DNA of 43,636 nt from Atkinsonella hypoxylon (Eukaryota; Ascomycota; Sordariomycetes; Hypocreales; Clavicipitaceae), in assembly GCA_000729835.1 (NCBI GenBank), contig JFHB01000239.1, forward strand, positions 1 through 43,636, in the 5' to 3' direction. A program made the translations under genes and the position numbers. The notes below the pieces were generated by a model that was not told the DNA's origin, did not search any database, and saw only the letters and a list, made by a program, of their open reading frames with translations. Of the stretch, positions 1-12,353 are shown piece by piece. Position 1 is the stretch's first letter, and every line of letters begins with the position of its first letter.

Positions 1-418
1 GCTTTATATTAAAGAATTAAATAGTATTCTAAAGCTAAAAGCAATTATAAGCTATTTATAGAACTTACCTTACCTTTAAGTATAACTTAAAAGCCTAAAC
101 TCTTTACTTATTAATAGTCTTATAGATTATAGTTTATAAAGGAATATTATTACTAAAGATCTTATTAAAGAACTTAATTTAAAAATAACTCTAATAAAGT
201 AAAAGACTACTACTATATCTTTTACGTTATATAAGCTTATAATATTAAGAGAGGTAATAATAAAGCTATACCTTAGAAACATCTAAACGCTAATTTACTT
301 TTATATTACACTAAAGTCTTTATATATATAATTAATCCTTAGAATACCTTTTATATATATAGCTAAAGTTACCTTTAAGTACAGTAATAAAGGAGGTAAG
401 CTCCTCTTAAAGTGCTAC
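1..418 (+). pseudogene. Gypsy gag-pol fragment, protease region (left part)
   Basis: This is a piece of Ty3/gypsy polyprotein in the plus direction. It is recognised because it aligns, reverse-complemented, with about 37371-37790 of the large gypsy element lying on the minus strand further right. The part around 105-150 reads L-L-I-N-S-L-I-D-Y-S, the position of the retropepsin motif (D-S-G followed by A-D-C/Y-S in relatives), with the catalytic Asp now Asn. Stops are all TAA/TAG. The match continues at 7055 after a 6.6 kb insertion, with GCTAC at 414-418 repeated at 7055-7059. It is the oldest substrate of the window. The left end of the fragment lies outside the window. Confidence 0.75.
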
Positions 419-733
419 TGTTGGTAGACCAAGGGTCTTATTTATACTCCTTCGAGTTGGTCCTACAACTAGTTCACTAGTGCACTAGTATTTACATCAA
501 AGAGGTTTAAATTCAGTTATCTAGGAGTTGTATCTAACTAGCAAAAGAGACTACATTATATATCCTGTTAGATGCCTTATATACCTTAGGCATAGTGTTG
601 TGCTAAGGGGGAATTAAGGGGTATTAGCAACCCTAATGTAAGTAGAAACTAATGTGTAAATGCAACTAATTAGCAGTTGTATCTACCTATACAGGCGCTA
701 GAATTACACAATAGAGTTATAACGATTCTAATA
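419..733 (-). repeat. E1 3' LTR (315 bp)
   Basis: This is a direct repeat of 6740-7054 and 7426-7740. On the plus strand it opens TGTTGGTAGACC and ends CTAATA, mutated from CCAACA. The left (outer) half keeps GC-rich words such as CTCCTTCGAG. The right (inner) half is converted to AT-rich forms compared with 6740-7054. Confidence 0.92.
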
Positions 734-839
734 CTAGCAGTCTCTCTTTTTATTGTGCTAGTAGAATAACTTTAACAGTTACAGTAATAATAAAATAGGT
801 TAAAGGAATAAACAACAATAAATCTAACATCCTTCTATA

Positions 840-3800
840 TTAATTTGTAGGTCTCTTTACCTAGCCTTCTACCTATATATTAGCCTTATTGTTGTTAATA
901 AAGGATTTAAGAGTCTTATTTAGCGTTACTTTTATTATTAAATTAGCAATATTATCTTTACTATTAATCTAATAGATTTTATTGATTTTGCGCCTTTTGT
1001 ATAATTAATGTAGCGCTATAATGTTAATTATTAATCTCTTTTCCTTTATTGTGCTAAGCTTTATAAGGTATTTATACAATAAGAATAAATCTGTACAAAC
1101 TACTAGTGGAATTAGCAGTATCTATAGCTGCTTTATTACTATATTTAATGTAGCACTAATAGCATATAATGCATCTACGCCTTACACTATTCTATATAGT
1201 TCTAATGTAAGTGCGCTCCTTATAACTCTTTTACTTTTAATAGAGCTATATATAATAATGTTGCCTTTTATTATAAATTTAGCGCTCTCTTTATAAGCTT
1301 CTTTATTGCCTAGAATAATTATATATTCTATCTAGAAGCTTAAATCTTTATTATTTACAAAGGATCTATTAATAAATATATATAATTTAGTAGAGGGAAG
1401 GTCTATTAAGATATATTGTAATCTATAGGTTTAGTTATTAATTTACTATTAAAGCCTCTTATTTAGTTGTTTAATATCGTTATTTATAATATCTTACTGT
1501 TGTATAGCAACAGAAAGGTTAAATGTAGCTTCTAGTTAATAGATTGTAGCAATATATATGCTATAGGCTTATTGCTTAACGTACTATTGTTTTATTAAAT
1601 CTATATTAACACTAGTAGTATTAATAGGTTAAATTCTCTTGCTTTAACCTTTCTAGTAAAGAGTTAAAGTATTATTAGATTTAGTTAATGTATATCTATT
1701 AAAGATTAGTAGCGTTTCTGCTGTTAAGCTCTACTTTAGCTTTACAGTAAAGTTAGCCTTTTGTAGTTTAAATTCCTTATAGTTAGAGAAGGTTCTATTG
1801 CTTAGTTCTAATGTATTGTTAGTCTATATTCTAACGATTCTAAAGTAGTTATTGTTATTTAATATTAGTAAGTAAGGGTTATATATTAATATAACTATAC
1901 TTAAGTTATTATAGTAGTAGTAAAAGTATATAAACTACTAATATATACCTACTTTAGCGATTCTATATAGAGGCTTAATTACTTCTATTACTGTATTATA
2001 GAGATATAGGTATTTAATTTAGTTAGGAAGTTATACAATAATTAATCTATTTAAATTAGTGTTAGATTATATATAAGCCTGTATAATATTGTAGATCTAT
2101 AAGATAATATTGCGTTTTTAGAGAGATAGAGCTAGTGCTATAATTAGGCGTTAACTAGCTTATTAAATTATTAGGGATTGCGTTAAAATTAACAATTTAT
2201 TGCTATTATTATATCCTTAAATAACTAGTCTTAACTTCTTATATAGTAATATAGTTCCTTTTCCTTTAACTTCTTAAACTATATAAGATTTAAAGATATA
2301 GTTATTATATATAGTAGAGTTAAATTTAATAAATTAGAAGATATCTTTAGCTAATAGTGCATTAATTTTAGCTTAGTTAAATGCTTTAAATAGAGCACCT
2401 TTTGCTGTAATCTTATTGTTTTTCCTTAGTTATACAGCTAGGTTATAGTTTACTATTTCTTTTGTAGAAAGGAAAATTTTATTGCTAAATTTATATAGTA
2501 ATATATAAGTAGAATTAATATTACTACTAGGATTAAAATTATAAGGACTACTAGTAGTTAGGCTAAAAACAGTAATATATTTATTTAGTCTATTGTTAAA
2601 AGTAGAGGAATTTTATATAGAATTAATTAGAATAAGAAGAGAGTTTTTTCTTAGTCTTCTAGAACCTCTTTTCTCTATTAGGTTTAGATTAATTAATTGC
2701 TTTACCTTTAAAGGTCTTTCTCTCTTCTTTAGTAGAATAGAATTACTTTTAGGCAGGGATTCTATATTGCTTTTATTAGGTATAACGTTAGAAACAGTAG
2801 AATAATTATTAGATTTATTGTTATTATAGTAGTAGGGTTTTACAATAGTTATGCAAAAATAAATAGAGCTATAAGGCATTTATATAGTGCATTCCTTGCT
2901 ATCTATAGTAAGCAGCTTATAAGGGCCTTACTAGCCTTCTTTTTTATGCTATATATACACTTCTAACTGTAGAGGCAGTAAATATATAGATGTTATATTT
3001 AGGCTGTTGTAGGAGGCAAGAGCATTGTAAATTTACCTTTATAGTAAGCACTTTTAGGCTTTATTAGTAGCTTTACGTAGAATTAAAGCTTATTATATTA
3101 TAGAAAGGCTTAAAGGTAAATTATCTATTATATAGAGGTAGGAACTAAAGACTAATAGTATAGGCATAAGACTATTAAGTTTAGCAGAATTATTAATAGC
3201 TTTAATAGCTATTTAAAGCTTTTAATCCTTTATAATACTAGTATTAGTGCCTAATTTATTGCTAATAATGTTGTAAGCTCTTTATAATAGGCTATAGTAC
3301 TATTCAACTTTATTAATGCTGTTATAAGCTTTAATAGGAACTTTATTAACATTAATAGACAATATTTATATATAATAGCAGAATTTAGCGGATATAAAGT
3401 TCTTTCTAGCATTATAAACTATCCAGTTAAAAGGACCTAAATAGGTATTAATCTAGCATTCTTTTAATATATTCTAGATATCTTATGCTTTCTACTTTTA
3501 GGGTTCTAGAAAGTAGGCTGCCTAGAATAAGGTTGCAGAATTAATAACGTAAAGAATAGAGCTGCTATCTAAATATATAATATTAATAATAATTTTATAG
3601 TTAAAGTTATAGTTATCTTTTAATGTAAATTAGAATTAACTAGGTAATTTAACGTTAAGTTAGCAGTAGTAGTAGACTTATATAATTCTATTAATAGCGT
3701 TATTATTACTAATATCTTTGCCTATACATTATAGAATCTTTATTAATTGTTGTACAGAGGGATACCTAAATTAATAATAAAGCTAATAGATTTACTTTTT

Positions 3801-4324
3801 TAATAGAAAGAATATAGCTACTTTTGTAGCTTCTAGAGTCCACTATAGATGTCCCTATTTCTAGATAATAGAAACCTTTTAATTGCCTTAAATTAGTACG
3901 TTTTTAAGGTTGTTAAGCTTTATATATATCTTATCTATATTATTAATACTATATAGAAATAGGGTGCTTATATTAATAATATAGAATGTAATTAGGCTAA
4001 AGACTATTAGAACTATAATAAAACCTATTAAAGTTGCTAATCCTGCGCTAAATGTAATTATATAGTGTTAATTAGATAGATTTATCTTTAATAAAGGCAT
4101 TTTCTTTACTAGTGCCTATACTTAGTTAATTCTAGCTGTTAATACGCCTGCTGCTTTAGTGTTAGGCAAGATGCCTCTAAATATCTTACTAGAATAACGT
4201 TCTTCTAACATATAAGATAACAAATATAATAAGGGATCTATAGAATTTAATTAATCTTCTGTAAATAGGTCTTCCTTATATAGAGTATACTAGTAGGCTT
4301 CTTCCTTAAGGTTCTAGAAAATAG
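840..4324 (-). pseudogene. E1 pol remnant: integrase, reverse transcriptase, RNase H
   Basis: Read on the minus strand, the integrase core lies around 3660-3290. It has an N-S-A-T-L-F-Q-A-A run at about 3542, the second catalytic Asp position changed to Asn (V-Y-N-A-R-K-N-F), and a later V-E-Q-Y-Y that keeps the third acidic residue. The reverse transcriptase catalytic pair lies near 1823 as T-N-N-T-L, where relatives have T-D-D-T-L. RNase H follows near 1091 with V-C-T-D and a final D-N-I-A-N-L near 950. The positions 3542, 1823 and 1091 are all in the same register, so this was one continuous frame and the breaks are substitutions to TAA/TAG. Domain identity rests on resemblance to known fungal copia polyproteins, from memory. 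The C-terminal end near 840 is approximate. Confidence 0.8.
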
Positions 4325-4647
4325 TGTTATGGACTCGAGCCTTAGGCTTGGGTCTTTCAGTAGAGGGAGGACAGCAGGAGAGAGACAGAGATCTATGTAG
4401 GTAAAGGGATAGAAGCGAGCTACATTCGTCTAGGGGTTAGCTGGACTTCGCTAGGCCCTAGAGAGAGGACCTCGGCTATAGAGCACGTGCTAAAAGGGGC
4501 TCCTAAGGGGATAGACCCACCCCTAGATATATAGTACAGGGGCATAGGGAGGCTTCTAGTTCCTTCTCTCTTCCCCCTTTCCTCCCTATAATTATAGTTC
4601 TCATTATAGACGCTAGTTAGCAGCAGCTCCTAGGCCAGTCCATTACA
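4325..4647. repeat. Solo LTR, almost free of RIP (323 bp)
   Basis: This segment is absent from the sister copy E2, which runs straight through at about 11331. It is flanked by the 5-bp duplication AATAG (4320-4324 and 4648-4652). Its ends are TGTTATGGAC and GTCCATTACA, near-perfect inverted termini of the TG...CA type. The body is GC-richer, with intact CA, TG and CG dinucleotides (for example GCTACATTCG, GAGCACGTGC), unlike everything around it. It contains no coding sequence. A solo LTR of an otherwise unseen family is the simplest reading. A small non-autonomous element with similar ends is possible. Orientation cannot be set. Confidence 0.75.
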
Positions 4648-4652
4648 AATAG

Positions 4653-6739
4653 CTCTATTATCTATAGTTACAGCATTTATAAAGAATTATGTAATTATTA
4701 GCTAAGGAGCTTTTCCTTTATTAGCTATATTAGATTCTTTAATAAATGCTTTGCCTATATTCTATATATTGTTAGAATTGTTATCTTATATAGGTTTATT
4801 TAGTCCTTTATAAGCTTATAAATAGGCTTTAAATTTGCTGTTTAATAGAGGGGTTCTATACTTCTTATTATTCTACTATCTTTACTGTGCTTCTTAATGC
4901 TCTTTTTTACTGTACTTTATTAACTAATATTCTTCTTTTCTGTAGATAAAGTAGCGTTATTTTCTAGTCTTACTTCTGCTATAGCTAGGATCTCTTAAAC
5001 GTTAATATTAACAGTCTATATAAAGAGCTTTATTATTAATATTAAGTTAGTTAAATCTAGTATAAAATTAGCTAATTTCCTTTTATACTTCTGCAATATT
5101 AATTAACTTTTATAGGTTGCTAATAAGCTCTTAAAATGTTGCATTAGTTATAAATTTAGCTTAGCTATATTTAGAGATACCTCTAACTGCTTAAAGGGTT
5201 TACTTAATAAGTTTAGAATTATCTATAAGAGAGTTAAAAAGACTGTTATAGATATCTTAAAGATTCTAGATTATTATATTAAGGCAGTTAAGTATAGATT
5301 TATTAGGGTTCTTAGTGATTATATAACGCAATATAATGCTGTTCTATCTTTAGCAATAGAACTGCTTATTAGTTAAAGTCTTAAAGTGTTATTTAACAAT
5401 TTTAACTATTTAATTAAAGGTGTAATTTATCCTTATATTTATTACAATTGTTATAAGGTAGAATTTACATACTTTACCTATTAGTATTACTAGAAATGCC
5501 TTTATTATTGCTAGTTCTAAGAAATTAAGTTATTAGTATAGGTCTTTAAGGATAACTACTTTTAGTATAATAAAATTGAATATATTGCTGCTATATTTAT
5601 TGCTTTCCTTATAGATCTTTATAAGGTTAAGGACTTTCTTTATATTAGTCTAAAAAGAATCTATTATAGAAGGAAGTAATAGTTATACTGCTAAAAGCAG
5701 AAGAAATCTTATATTCTATAGAGAAGAGAGAGAAGGTAGTATTTCTACTAGTGCACCTATTAGATTACTAGGTATACTTAACAAAAGTAATAAAGAGAGT
5801 GCTAAAGATATAGAGAGAGAGTTCTAGAAAGAAGATTAAGGCTTCTTTACTATAGATATAAGTTCTACATCTAGGTATAAATTTAAGTGGAATTTACTTA
5901 ATACTACTTATTTATTAATCTTTTCTTCTAGCTATATAGATTATTCCTCTTTCTATAGCACTCTTTTAAGGGAATTAGCAATTTAGCTGCTACTTCTGCC
6001 TATATAAACTCTATATTTATATAGTAAATTGCATAAGGCTTTAATAATTAAAGTAGAAGCTCTTTAAAATAGGTCTTTATTCTAGTTATAGAAGTTAAAT
6101 TTAAAGTTCTTCTATTATTCTTAATCTCTAAATCTTTAATCTTTATAAAGGTTAATTATAAAGGTAATTCTATTGTTTAAATTAATAGTAGTAGTAGTTT
6201 CTAGATTAATTTTATATATTAAGTTCTAATCTATTAATAGAAGTTTCTAATACTTTTAAAGTTATTCTAGAAGTTTATTAGGTTACAGTTATTACTTAAA
6301 TTCTTATAGATCTACCTAGAGTTATTATAAACTTATTATATTAAATAAGATTAAGTAGTATAGAAAGAGAAAGTAGGTGTAATAGAATTAGTATAAAGAT
6401 AGAGAGATTTAGCTAGCTTTTAGCTAAGTTCTAAGATAGTTAAAGGAGTTAAATTCTATAGCGTTAGCCGCTAAGGGTTCTAGCTAGTAATTTAATTCCT
6501 TAAGAGTTTAATATTAACAATTAGTTAAACTAAAACGTTATTATAAGTTAATATAACTTAGTAACTAAGTAATTATAAAGATATTCCTTCCTTTAGCACA
6601 CTTTACTAGTTACGTTAGCTGCTAAGGGTTCTAGCTAATAGTATTATATCTCTTCTTGCTAAACCTAGCTAATCTATAGTTAGTTATACTAATCTCTTTA
6701 GTTATACTAAAGACTTCTAGTTAAGTAACTACTAATTAG
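4653..6739 (-). pseudogene. E1 5' interior: leader and gag/protease remnant, not resolved
   Basis: This is the stretch between the 5' LTR (6740-7054) and the integrase part, where gag and protease belong in a copia element. I could not recognise a zinc knuckle or a D-S/T-G protease motif through the mutations. The sequence is extremely AT-rich with TAA/TAG in every frame. Its identity is inferred from position only. Confidence 0.5.
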
Positions 6740-7054
6740 TGTTAGTAAACTAAGGGTTTTATTTATACTTCTTTAAGTTAGTTCTATAACTAGTTTACTA
6801 ATGCACTAGTATTTACATTAAAGAGGTTTAAATTTAGTTATCTAGGAGTTATATCTAACTAGCAAAAGAGGCTACATTATATATCCTATTAGATACCTTA
6901 TATGCCTTAGGCATAGTGTTGTGCTAAGGGGGAATTAAGGGGTGTTAGCGACCCCGATGTAAGTGGAGACTAATGTGCGGATGCAACTAATCAGCGGTTG
7001 TATCCACCCACGCAGGCGCCGGAATCGCACGATGGAGTCATGACGATTCCAACA
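6740..7054 (-). repeat. E1 5' LTR (315 bp) with a sharp RIP boundary
   Basis: This is a direct repeat of 419-733. The left half (to about 6900) is strongly AT-converted, for example TTTACTAATGCACTAG where the partner has TTCACTAGTGCACTAG. From about 6945 to the right end at 7054 it is essentially unmutated, with CCACCCACGCAGGCGCCGG and an intact terminal CCAACA. It is followed directly by the target duplication GCTAC. Confidence 0.92.
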
Positions 7055-7425
7055 GCTACTTTAGTAATATTATATTAGTCTTAAGGGTTACTAGAAGTAT
7101 TAAATAGAAAACTATAATAAATAAAGTAATAGCTACTAATATTAATTTAATCTTAATTAATAAGTTATTTAAGGATTTAGTCTACAATTAAATAGTTAAA
7201 GAGAGTCTTAAAGCTAAGTTAAACATTAATAAGAAGCTAATACTAATAATAGAGAATAAAAGTGTAGCTATTACTAATCTTATAGTAAAGGGAATAGCTA
7301 ACTAGTATAGAAGCTAACTTAAAGAGGCTGTAAAGAAGATTTAGCCCTTAAGATAATTATAACTAATTAATCTAAAGGTAAATATATTATATAAGCAAAA
7401 AGCTAATAAGATTTTACTAAGAGAT
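7055..7425 (+). pseudogene. Gypsy gag-pol fragment (right part)
   Basis: This continues the fragment at 1-418 after excision of E1 and matches, reverse-complemented, about 37030-37371 of gypsy B. It represents the stretch of pol between protease and reverse transcriptase. At 7426 it is cut again by the LTR of a second copia element. Only TAA/TAG stops are seen in the matching frame. The portion of this old gypsy copy to the right is not in the window. Confidence 0.75.
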
Positions 7426-7740
7426 TGTTAATAGACCAAGGGTCTTATTTATACTCCTTCGAGTCGGCCCTACGACCAGTTCACTAGTGCACTAGTATTT
7501 ACATCAAAGAGGTTTAAATTCGGTTATCTAGGAGTTGTATCTAACTAGCAAAAGAGGCTACATTATATACCCTATTGGATGCCTTATATGCCTTAGGTAT
7601 AGTGTTGTGCTAAGGGGGAATTAAGGGGTATTAGCGACCCCAATATAAGTGGAGACTAATGTGTAAATACAACTAATTAGCAGTTATATCTACCTATATA
7701 GGCGCTGGAATTGCACAATAGAGTTATAACGATTCTAACA
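7426..7740 (-). repeat. E2 3' LTR (315 bp)
   Basis: This is the third copy of the E1 LTR, of identical length, ending CTAACA at 7735-7740. Its left outer part is better preserved (CTCCTTCGAGTCGGCCCTACGACC) than its right inner part, the same gradient as in E1. Confidence 0.9.
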
Positions 7741-7849
7741 CTAGTAGTCTCTCTTTTTATTGTGCTAGTAGAGTAACTTTAATAGTTACAGTAATAATAA
7801 AATAGATTAAAGGAATAAACAACAATAAATCCAATATCCTTCTGTATTA

Positions 7850-10800
7850 ATTTATAGGTCTCTTTACCTAGCCTTCTACTTATATATTAGCCTTATTGTT
7901 ATTAATAAAGGATTTAAGAGTCTTATTTAGCGTTGCTTTTGTTATTAAATTAGCAATATTATCTTTACTGTTAATCTAATAGATTTCAGTAATTTCGCGC
8001 CTTTTATATAATTAATGTAGCGCTATAATGTTAATTATTAATCTCTTTTCCTTTATTATGCTAAGCTTTATAAGGCATTTATACAATAAGAATAAATCTA
8101 TATAGACTACTAGTAGAATTAGCAGTATCTATAGCTGCTTTATTACTATATTTAATGTAGCGCTAATAGTATACAATATATTTACGCTTTACACTATTCT
8201 ATATAGTTCTAATGTAAGCGCGCTCCTTATAACTCTCTTGCTTTTAACGGAGCTATACGTAATAATATTGCCTTTTATTACAAATTTAGCGCTCTCTTTA
8301 TAAGCTTCTTTGTTACCTAGAATAATTATATATTCTATCTAGAAGCTTAAATCTTTATTATTTATAAAGGATCTATTAATAAATATATATAATTTAGTAG
8401 AGAGAAGGTCTATTAGGATATATTATAATCTATAGGTTTAGTTATTAATCTTCTATTAAAGCCTCTTATTTAGTTGCTTAATATCGTTAATTATAATATC
8501 TTACTATTATACAGCAATAGAAAGGTTAAATACAGCTTCTAGTTAATAGATTATAGCAATATACACGCTGTAGGCTTGTTGCTTAACATACTATTATTTC
8601 GTTAAATCTATATTAACACTAGTGATATTAACGGGCTAAATCCTTTTGCTTTAACCTTTTTAGTAAAGGGTTAAAGTGCTGTTAGATTTAGTTAATATAT
8701 ATCTATTAAAAATTAGTAGCGTTTCTACTGTTAGGCTCTACTTTAGTTTTACAGTAAAGTTAGCCTTCTGCAGTTTAGATTCCTTATAGTTAAAGAAGGT
8801 TCTATTACTTAGTTTTAGCGTATTGTTAGTCTGCATTCTAACAATTCTAAAGTAGTTATTGTTATTTAATACTAGTAAGTAGGGGTTATATATTAACGTA
8901 CCTATACTTAAGTTATTACAGTAGTAGCAAAAGTACATAAACTACTAATATATACCTACTTTAGCAATTCTATATAGAGGCTTAATTACTTCTATTACTG
9001 TATTATAGAGATATAGGTGTTTAATTTAGTTAGGAAGTTATACAATAATTAATCTATTTAAATTAGTGTTAGATTGTATATAAGCCTATATAATATTGTA
9101 GATCTATAAGACAATATTGCGTTTTTAGAGAGATAGAGCTAGTGCTATAATTAGGCGTTAACTAGCTTGTTAAATTGTTAGGGATTGCGTTAAAATTAAC
9201 AATTTATTGCTATTATTATATCCTTAGATAACTAGTCTTAACTTCTTATATAGTAATATAGTTCCTTTCTCTTTAACTTCTTAAACTATATAAGATTTAA
9301 AGATACAGCTGTTATATACAGTAGAGTTAAATTTAATAAATTAGAAGACGTCTTTAGCTAATAGTGCATTAATTTTAGCTTAGTTAAATGCTTTAAATAG
9401 AGCACCTTTTGCTATAATCTTATTGTCTTTCCTTAGTTATATAGCTAAGTTGTAGTCTACTGTTTCTTTTGTAGAAAGGAAAATTTTATTGCTAAATTTA
9501 TATAGTAATATATAAGTAGAATTAATATTACTACTAGGATTAAGATTATAAGAACTACTAGTAGTTAAGCTAGAAACAGTAATATATCTATTTAGTTTAT
9601 TATTAAAAGTAGAGGAATTTTATGTAGAATTAATTAGAATAGAAAGAGAGTTCTTTCTTAGTCTTCTAGAACCTCTTTTCTATATTAGGTTTAGATTAAT
9701 TAGTTACTTTACCTTTAGAGGTTTTTCTCTTTTCTTTAGTAGAATAGAATTGCTTTTAGGTAGAGATTCTATATTGCTTTTATTAGGTATAACGTTAGAA
9801 ACAGTAGAATAGTTATTAGATTTATTGTTATTATAGTAGTAGAGTTTTACAATAGTTATGCAAAAATAAATAGGGCTATAAGGCATTTATATAGTGTATT
9901 TCTTGCTATTTATAGTAAGCAGCTTATAGAGGCCTTACTAGCCTTCTTTTTTATACTATATATATACTTCTAACTGTAGAGGCAGTAAATATATAGGTGT
10001 TATATTTAAGCTGTTATAGGAGGCAAGAGTATTATAAATTTGCCTTTATACTAGGCACTTTTAGGCTTTATTAGTAGCTTTACGTAGAATTAAAGCTTAT
10101 TGTGTTACAGAAAGGCTTAGAGGTAAATTATCTATTATATAGAGGTAGGAACTAAAGACTAGTAATATAGGCATAAAACTGTTAAGTTTAGCAGAATTAT
10201 TAATAGCTTTAATAGCTATCTAAAGCTTTTAATCCTTTATAATACTAGTATTAGTGCTTAATTTATTGCTAATAATGTTGTAAGCTCTTTATAATAGGCT
10301 ATAGTACTATTTAATTTTACTAATGCTATTATAAGCTTTAATAGGAACTTTATTAATATTAATAGACAATATTTATATATAATAGTAGAATTTAGTAGAT
10401 ATAAAGTTCTTTTTAGCATTATAAACTATCTAGTTAGGAGGACCTAGATAGGTATTAATCTAGTATTCTTTTAATGCACTCTAGATATCTTATGCTTTCT
10501 GCTTTTAGGGTTCTAGAAAGTAGGCTGCCTAGAACAAGGTTACAGAATTAATAACGTAAAGAATAGAGCTGCTATCTAAATGTATAATATTAACGATAAT
10601 TTCGTAGTTAAAGTTATAGTTATCTTTTAACGTAAATTGGAATTAACTAGGTAATTTACTGTTAAGTTAGCAGTAGTAGCAGATTTATATAATTCTATTA
10701 ATAGCATTATTATTACTAATATCTTCGCTTATACGTTATAGAATCTTCGTTAATTGTTATATAGAGGGATACCTAAATCGATAATAAAGTTAATAGATTT

Positions 10801-11412
10801 GCTTTTCTAATAGGAAGAATACAGCTGCTTCTGTAGCTTCTAGAGTCTACTATAGATATCTCTATTTCTAGATAATAGGAACCTTTTAATTGCCTTAAAT
10901 TAGTACGTTTTTAAGGTTATTAAGCTTTATATATATCTTATCTATATTATTAATGCTGTATAGAAACAGAGTGCTTATATTAATTATATAGAATGTAATT
11001 AGGCTAAAGACTATTAGAACTGTAATAAAGCCTATTAAAGTTGCTAATCCTGCGCTAAATATAATTATATAGTGTTAATTAGATAGATTTATCTTTAATA
11101 AAGGCATTTTCTTCACTAGTGCTTATGCTTAGTTAGTTCTAGCTATTAATACGCCTACTGCTCTAGTGTTAGGTAAGATGCCTCTAAATGTCTCACTAGA
11201 GTAACGTTCTTCTAATATATAGAATAACGAATATAAAAAAAGGTCTATAGGATTCAATTAATCTTCTGTAAATAGGTCTTCCTTATGTAGAGCATGCTAG
11301 CAGGCTTCTTCCTTAAGGTTTTAGAAGATAGCTCTATTGTCTATAGTTGCAGTATTAGTAAAGAATTATGTAATTGTTAGCTAAGGGGTTTTTCCTTTAT
11401 TAGCTATGTTAG
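7850..11412 (-). pseudogene. E2 pol remnant: integrase, reverse transcriptase, RNase H
   Basis: This is the same gene as in E1, aligned base for base. The longest open piece on the minus strand (8738-8938) holds the reverse transcriptase catalytic site as M-Q-T-N-N-T-L-K-L-S-N-R-T-F, with both Asp changed to Asn. The integrase core corresponds to about 10300-10680 and RNase H lies near 8100-8000. A short open piece at 9704-9886 is the Ser/Lys-rich linker between integrase and reverse transcriptase. E2 is slightly less mutated than E1 at many sites. Domain names come from resemblance to fungal copia polyproteins; no search was possible. Confidence 0.8.
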
Positions 11413-12104
11413 TATTGAAAATAATAGGGATTACAGGACTAGATAGAAGAGGGTAGTGGTCTCTTATATTTAGCACCTGTAATTGCTCCTAGTAATTATT
11501 ACGTAGTGGAAGCAGCAGCGGCCTAAATCAAGCTGTAGTGTATAGTACTAAATCACGTAGAGGCAATAAATAACTGTAATAGTAGTATCTTTATATTAAG
11601 AGCGCTGTAACGAACAGTAAGAGTAGGATCTTGAATCTTTCCAGTCCCTTATAGACCTACTAACTATATCGGCAGGCTGTAGTCGCTAGAAGGAGCTTAT
11701 AGGCTACTTTATAATTTCCGCAAAAAGATTTACTATATAAAAACAAAAAAATCGACTTACGGCTATACAAACGAGACGCCTATATACACAATTTAACAAA
11801 TTCTACTAATAATAAGTAACTCTTATAAGCAACTCTATCTAACAATTATACTATTAAATAGCCCTAATTCTTAGCTTTTAAATAGTATACTTTTTGAATT
11901 TCTACTATTGCTAGTTGTAGAGAAAATCGCAGTTAAAGTTAACTATAGGTTAGGCAACTTTGCCCTAGTTGATTCTAGATGTTTTGCATCTAGTAACAGC
12001 AATATCTCTACTAAAAATTAACGTAACAAGACCTAATAAGGGTTACGTAATAGAAAAACTAGTAGGCATAAAAATAGGCTACATAGGGTAGCTTATTTTT
12101 AACA
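11413..12104 (-). repeat. Copia A 3' LTR (692 bp)
   Basis: It runs from TATTGAAAATAATAGGG to TTTTTAACA. The TATTG end is probably a mutated TGTTG, since the target duplication around copia B places the boundary there. A polypurine tract (minus strand AGAGGGAG) abuts the right end at 12105-12113. It holds a 7-bp hairpin with CTAGATG and CATCTAG arms near 11976. It is better preserved at its left edge than the shared LTR copy. Confidence 0.9.
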
Positions 12105-12353
12105 CTCCCTCTAGAAATGTAAGAAGTAACTAGTTCTACAAGCAACTTAGCTCCTTTAAAGGATATCTAAGTTAGAATTAACTAACGAAATACAGTACTA
12201 ATAACAAAACTAAATAACATAACTAATTCCAGCAATTCCAGGGTAGTTATAGTTAAATATAACTAGTTATTGTTAATTGTTTTTGTTGTTTTCGATTTTT
12301 AACTATTTTTTGTTGCTTTTCGATTTTTTAAGTGTTTTTGTTGCTTTTATAAG
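12105..12353 (-). other. Copia A 3' untranslated region
   Basis: This is the stretch between the polypurine tract and the end of the pol frame. It contains imperfect repeats of a T-rich word (GTTTTTGTTGCTTTTCGATTTTT on the plus strand, shown shortened here as TTGCTTTTCGATTTTT) that vary in number between copies A, B and D. No coding potential is seen. Confidence 0.6.

Larger units (their letters stand above)
419..7054 (-). mobile_element. Ty1/copia retrotransposon E1, complete but heavily mutated
   Basis: Two 315-bp direct repeats (419-733 and 6740-7054) bound this element. Both start TGTT and end AACA or its mutated form AATA. The 5-bp target copy GCTAC stands at 414-418 and 7055-7059. Integrase, reverse transcriptase and RNase H are read on the minus strand in that order, so 6740-7054 is the 5' LTR. 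The interior also carries a 323-bp solo LTR at 4325-4647. Without it the element is about 6.3 kb, ordinary for a fungal copia element. Frames are broken only by TAA/TAG, as expected from RIP, and the element cannot make functional protein. Confidence 0.9.
7426..11412 (-). mobile_element. Ty1/copia retrotransposon E2, 3' part (sister of E1)
   Basis: A 315-bp LTR at 7426-7740 is followed by an interior that aligns with E1 734 to about 4725 throughout, lacking only the solo LTR. The copy stops at 11412 where another element is inserted. The sequence GTTAG at 11408-11412 would be one half of that element's target duplication. The 5' half of E2, with gag and the 5' LTR, must lie beyond the right edge of the window or be lost. 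It has the same orientation as E1 and was inserted into the same old gypsy fragment 371 bp away. Confidence 0.85.

Noticed and set aside
1021..1296. Hydrophobic 91-residue plus-strand open frame
   Set aside because: It is antisense to the RNase H part of copia E1. Its Leu/Ile/Tyr-rich composition is what AT-rich DNA gives in any frame.
2593..2805. Overlapping open frames on both strands
   Set aside because: Both strands are open only by chance of composition. The minus-strand one is part of the copia integrase-RT linker; the plus one has no support.
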